A program made the position numbers and the translations under genes. From contig PMLO01000102.1 in NCBI GenBank assembly GCA_003158895.1, positions 1-17,108 of the forward strand: DNA of 17,108 nt. Reading direction: 5' to 3'. Below are positions 15,102 to 17,108 of this stretch, piece after piece. Position 1 is the first letter of the stretch, and the number at the start of each line of letters is the position of its first letter. The DNA is from Propionibacteriaceae bacterium (lineage in GTDB: Bacteria > Actinomycetota > Actinomycetes > Propionibacteriales > Propionibacteriaceae). The notes under the pieces were generated by a model. The model was not told where the DNA came from. It worked only from the letters and a program-made list of their open reading frames with translations, and did no database searches.

Positions 15102-16091
15102 TCACGTCCGTACGTGGCCCAGGTCTGCCATGGCCACATCGAGAGCGGGCCGCGCGATGTCGAGCTGATCGGTGGTCGTGTGGCCCCGGTAGACGGTCTC
15201 GATGGTCATGATGAGGAACAGGTGCAGGTTGTACAGGCGGCGCCGGTCGAGCTCGTCCGGCGTGAGCGGGCCGCGGCCGTACCCGGCGAGGAACCCGCTC
15301 GGGTCTTCCGAGGAACCGGTGCCGCTGGCGGCGAGGAAGCCGGCCTCTATGATCGGGTCGCCCCAGAACGCACGTTCGTGGTCGATGATGCCGGTGATCG
15401 TGTCGTCGGCGACCATGACGTTGGAGGCCCAGAGGTCCCACTCGCAGAACTGGGGGACCGTGACCGCGTCGAGGCACGCCTCGTTGTCCGCGATGGCTTG
15501 GCGCACCTCCTCGTACGACCAGCCCAGGTCGACGTCGCGACGCTCCCCATCGCGCAGGACATCCTCGAGGATGCCCGTGAACGCTTCGCGCCACGTCGCG
15601 ACGCCGGGCGTGCCGAACCGTCCGAAGCCGTCGCCGAGGATCGTGTTGAGCTCGGCGTTCGCCGCGCCGATCTGGCGCCACACGGCCTGCTGACGATCGT
15701 GGGGCCACGCCTCGCTCACCTCGCCGAAGTTCTCGCCCGGGATGTACGTCATGACGAACCACGGCGCCGCGATGAGCTCGCACGACGGGTCGTAGTGGTC
15801 GACGTCAGGGACCGGTACGGAGGTGGCCTGCTCCAGGAGTCGGATGGCCGCCACCTCTCCGACGAGCATGTCCTTCTCGTACGTCATCACCTCGACGGCC
15901 GGCGGCGGCGCGATCTTCATGACCACCTGGCGGCCGTCGGCAAGGCGCAGCAGGTACGCGACGTTGAACCAGCCGTGTCCCAGCTCGGTGGCGAAGTCGT
16001 CACTGGTCGGGACCAGCTCCGATCCGTACGCACGCTCGATCATCCGTCGCAGCGTCTGCGGCGACTGCCGGTACTTGGTGATGCTCTCCAT
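15102..16091 (-). CDS. APH-fold phosphotransferase (aminoglycoside-phosphotransferase family)
   Basis: A 329-residue kinase-like protein. The nucleotide-site lysine is K59 (VVMKIAP), with E79 as the likely partner. The catalytic loop is CEWDLWASN (216-224), giving D219 as base and N224 as metal ligand; the usual His two residues before the Asp is E217. The second metal Asp is D237 (IIDHE). The family phosphorylates hydroxyls of antibiotics or metabolites, and many members have unknown substrates. Being followed by a MATE exporter allows a resistance or self-protection role, but nothing in the sequence proves this. ATG at 16091 is preceded by AGGGA four bases away and GGAGG further up. Confidence 0.85.
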   Translation of the reverse strand: MESITKYRQSPQTLRRMIERAYGSELVPTSDDFATELGHGWFNVAYLLRLADGRQVVMKIAPPPAVEVMTYEKDMLVGEVAAIRLLEQATSVPVPDVDHYDPSCELIAAPWFVMTYIPGENFGEVSEAWPHDRQQAVWRQIGAANAELNTILGDGFGRFGTPGVATWREAFTGILEDVLRDGERRDVDLGWSYEEVRQAIADNEACLDAVTVPQFCEWDLWASNVMVADDTITGIIDHERAFWGDPIIEAGFLAASGTGSSEDPSGFLAGYGRGPLTPDELDRRRLYNLHLFLIMTIETVYRGHTTTDQLDIARPALDVAMADLGHVRT

Positions 16092-16129
16092 CGAGTCCCT
16101 ACCTCCAGCTCGAGACCCTATCGACGCGA

Positions 16130-16160
16130 AACTGCCGGCCCCGTAACGGGACCGGCAGTT
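16130..16160 (-). terminator. Strong hairpin, probable terminator of the csbD-like operon
   Basis: AACTGCCGG (16130-16138) pairs perfectly with CCGGCAGTT (16152-16160); inside, CCCG pairs with CGGG around a TAA loop with one mismatch between. On the minus strand the stem is followed by only a short T run (TTTCG). It sits 16 bases after the stop of the 47-residue protein and 38 bases before the phosphotransferase start, so it probably ends the upstream operon. Confidence 0.7.
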
Positions 16161-16176
16161 CCTCCGTGTTCTGCGA

Positions 16177-16320
16177 TCAGTGGAAGATGCTCACGCCTCC
16201 CGGGCCGACGAGCAGGCCGACCACGATGAGGACGATGCCCCACAGGATCTGCGACCGTACGATCGCGAAGATGCCCGAGATCACCAGGATCGCGGCGAGG
16301 ATCCACAGCAGAATTGCCAT
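16177..16320 (-). CDS. 47-residue hydrophobic membrane protein with GPGG tail
   Basis: A small protein with two hydrophobic segments (about residues 3-20 and 25-38) and the tail GPGGVSIFH at residues 39-47. I recall short actinobacterial membrane proteins with a GPGG-x-S-I-F end, but I cannot name a family. The start is well supported: AAGGAG lies six bases before ATG 16320. It begins 32 bp after the csbD-like gene and is probably its operon partner, so it may share general-stress induction. Its function is unknown. Confidence 0.75.
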   Translation of the reverse strand: MAILLWILAAILVISGIFAIVRSQILWGIVLIVVGLLVGPGGVSIFH

Positions 16321-16352
16321 TGCCTTCTCCTTCCAGGTTCAGTCGAGAGGGT

Positions 16353-16541
16353 TCAGCGACGGGTCTTGCCGTCGGTCAGGTCGTCAACCGCCTCATCAAC
16401 GGCGCCCTTGGCCTTGCCTGCCCACTTCTCGGCCTTGCCCTCGGCTTCCAGGTTCTTGTTGTCGGTCAGCTTCCCCCAGCCTTCCTTGACGCTGCCCTTG
16501 ACTTCCTCGCCCTTGTGGCGAGCCTTGTCATCCATGCTCAT
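16353..16541 (-). CDS. CsbD-family stress protein
   Basis: A 62-residue hydrophilic, highly charged protein with the family pattern: HKGEEVKGSVKEGWGKLTDN near the N-terminus and KAEKWAGKAKGAVDEA in the second half. CsbD-like proteins are small, probably unstructured or helical, and are induced by general stress; the Bacillus subtilis prototype is under sigma B control. Their biochemical role is not established. ATG at 16541 has GAGAGGA six bases upstream. An alternative ATG two codons later is less well placed. The promoter at 16575-16600 matches its expected regulation. Confidence 0.88.
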   Translation of the reverse strand: MSMDDKARHKGEEVKGSVKEGWGKLTDNKNLEAEGKAEKWAGKAKGAVDEAVDDLTDGKTRR

Positions 16542-16574
16542 GGCTGTTCCTCTCAGGAGGTTGTTTCACCCTCT

Positions 16575-16600
16575 GTACCCAGCGACTTGTGGGCCCAAAC
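16575..16600 (-). promoter_or_regulatory. SigB/SigF-type promoter of the csbD-like operon
   Basis: On the minus strand GTTT (plus 16597-16600) and GGGTAC (plus 16575-16580) are separated by 16 bp. This fits the GTTT-N(13-17)-GGGTA pattern of general-stress sigma factors in actinobacteria. The -10 ends 33 bases before the csbD-like start, leaving room for a short leader and ribosome binding site. Confidence 0.7.
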
Positions 16601-16622
16601 GGCCGGGCACCGAGGGAGAAGT

Positions 16623-16641
16623 CCGACGGACAAACCGTCGG
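16623..16641. repeat. Inverted repeat CCGACGG-ACAAA-CCGTCGG
   Basis: A perfect 7-bp stem with a 5-base loop in the 198-bp divergent region between the csbD-like and sigma genes, just upstream of the SigB/SigF-type promoter. It overlaps a second small palindrome, GTCCG-A-CGGAC (16621-16631). It is a candidate operator for either gene. Confidence 0.4.
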
Positions 16642-16739
16642 CAAGGCCTTGAACAGGGCTTGGACATCTGGCACGCTCGAAGGGTCAGAGCGGTCAAACC
16701 ACGTGCCGACTCGGACGGATCTCCCCCAAGGAGAGCACC

Positions 16740-17108
16740 ATGGCATGTGGAGCAGCGCAAGCTTCCACCGTGGCACGCCGCGAGGCCAAGACCCGCGAAC
16801 TGTTCGTCACCCTCTCGTCGGCACAGACGCCGGAGGAGCGTCAGCGGATCACCACCGAGGTGGTCGAGCTCAACCTCCCCCTGTGCGATGCGTTGGCCAC
16901 CAGATACCTCGGCCGCGGCGTCGACTTCGACGATCTCGTACAGGTCGCACGTACCGCCCTGTGGGTCGCGATCCAGCGCTTCCGTCCGTCGGAAGGCCGG
17001 TCACTCGCCTCGTACGCGGTCCCGACGATCACCGGCGAGCTGAAGCGGTACTTCCGCGACCACTGCTGGGTGGTTCGGCCGCCCCGCCAGATCCAGGACC
17101 TCGGCAGC
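16740..17108 (+). CDS. SigB/SigF-type RNA polymerase sigma factor (3' end cut off by the window)
   Basis: The first 123 residues of a sigma factor that runs off the window without a stop. Region 2 is clear: NLPLCDALATRYLGRG (45-60), VDFDDLVQVARTALWVAIQRF (61-81; core-binding and -10 region), SYAVPTITGELKRYFRD (91-107) and RPPRQIQDL (113-121). These are hallmarks of the actinobacterial SigB/SigF stress-sigma group. ATG at 16740 is preceded by AAGGAGAG (16728-16735). The N-terminus is short, so there is no extended region 1.1. Such factors are usually held by an anti-sigma factor; none is visible here, though it could lie beyond the end. I found no SigB/SigF-type promoter on its own strand. Confidence 0.88.
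   Translation, partial: MACGAAQASTVARREAKTRELFVTLSSAQTPEERQRITTEVVELNLPLCDALATRYLGRGVDFDDLVQVARTALWVAIQRFRPSEGRSLASYAVPTITGELKRYFRDHCWVVRPPRQIQDLGS

Noticed and set aside
14487..16229. 580-codon plus-strand frame
   Set aside because: It is antisense to the MATE and phosphotransferase genes, which have clear family motifs; its own translation is repetitive Arg/Ala/Val with no domain.
1..17108. CRISPR array, tRNA/rRNA, integrase or transposase
   Set aside because: No regularly spaced long repeats, no recognisable RNA gene and no mobile-element enzyme could be found by reading both strands.

Overview
The window looks like chromosomal DNA from a high-GC actinobacterium. The evidence is very high GC, GTG starts, four-base ATGA/GTGA gene overlaps, a 13E12/DUF222-type HNH gene, a SigB/SigF-type sigma gene and a leaderless promoter pattern. 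Frequent GTAC tetranucleotides and the gene content suggest Nocardioidaceae or a relative (inference; no marker gene is present to confirm it). No rRNA, tRNA, CRISPR array, integrase, transposase or phage gene is visible.

Layout, left to right. 1-2068 (+): a small cupin protein, then a DUF222/HNH endonuclease behind a good -35/-10 promoter whose spacer carries an SOS-box-like sequence. 2182-4349 (+): a Bcr/CflA-type MFS exporter overlapping an aldo/keto reductase by 4 bp. 4444-7187 (+): an NAD-dependent epimerase/dehydratase, three 14-bp tandem repeats, and an FGGY sugar kinase. 7207-11106 (-): a complete ABC importer operon (lipoprotein binding protein, two permeases, ATPase) in which every junction is a 4-bp overlap; it converges on the kinase with only 19 bp between them. 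11107-11323: a divergent control region with several short repeats. 11324-12289 (+): an unrecognised protein with two similar beta-rich segments. About 12337-12621 (+): a frame that looks like the remnant of an NmrA-like NAD(P)-binding protein. 12579-13478 (-): a protein with a degenerate response-regulator receiver fused to a roadblock/LC7-like domain. 13712-16091 (-): an APH-fold phosphotransferase followed by a MATE exporter. 16130-16160: a strong hairpin. 16177-16541 (-): a CsbD-like stress protein and a 47-residue membrane protein. 16740-end (+): the first 123 codons of a SigB/SigF-type sigma factor.

Most genes are familiar families and I see no clear novel defence or mobile system. The most coherent unit is the right end. 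There the csbD-like operon is preceded by a near-consensus general-stress (SigB/SigF-type) promoter, GTTT-N16-GGGTAC, and lies divergent to a sigma gene of the class expected to read such promoters. The least understood genes are the two-segment protein at 11324-12289 and the catalytically empty receiver/roadblock protein at 12579-13478. No gap between annotated features exceeds 300 bases.
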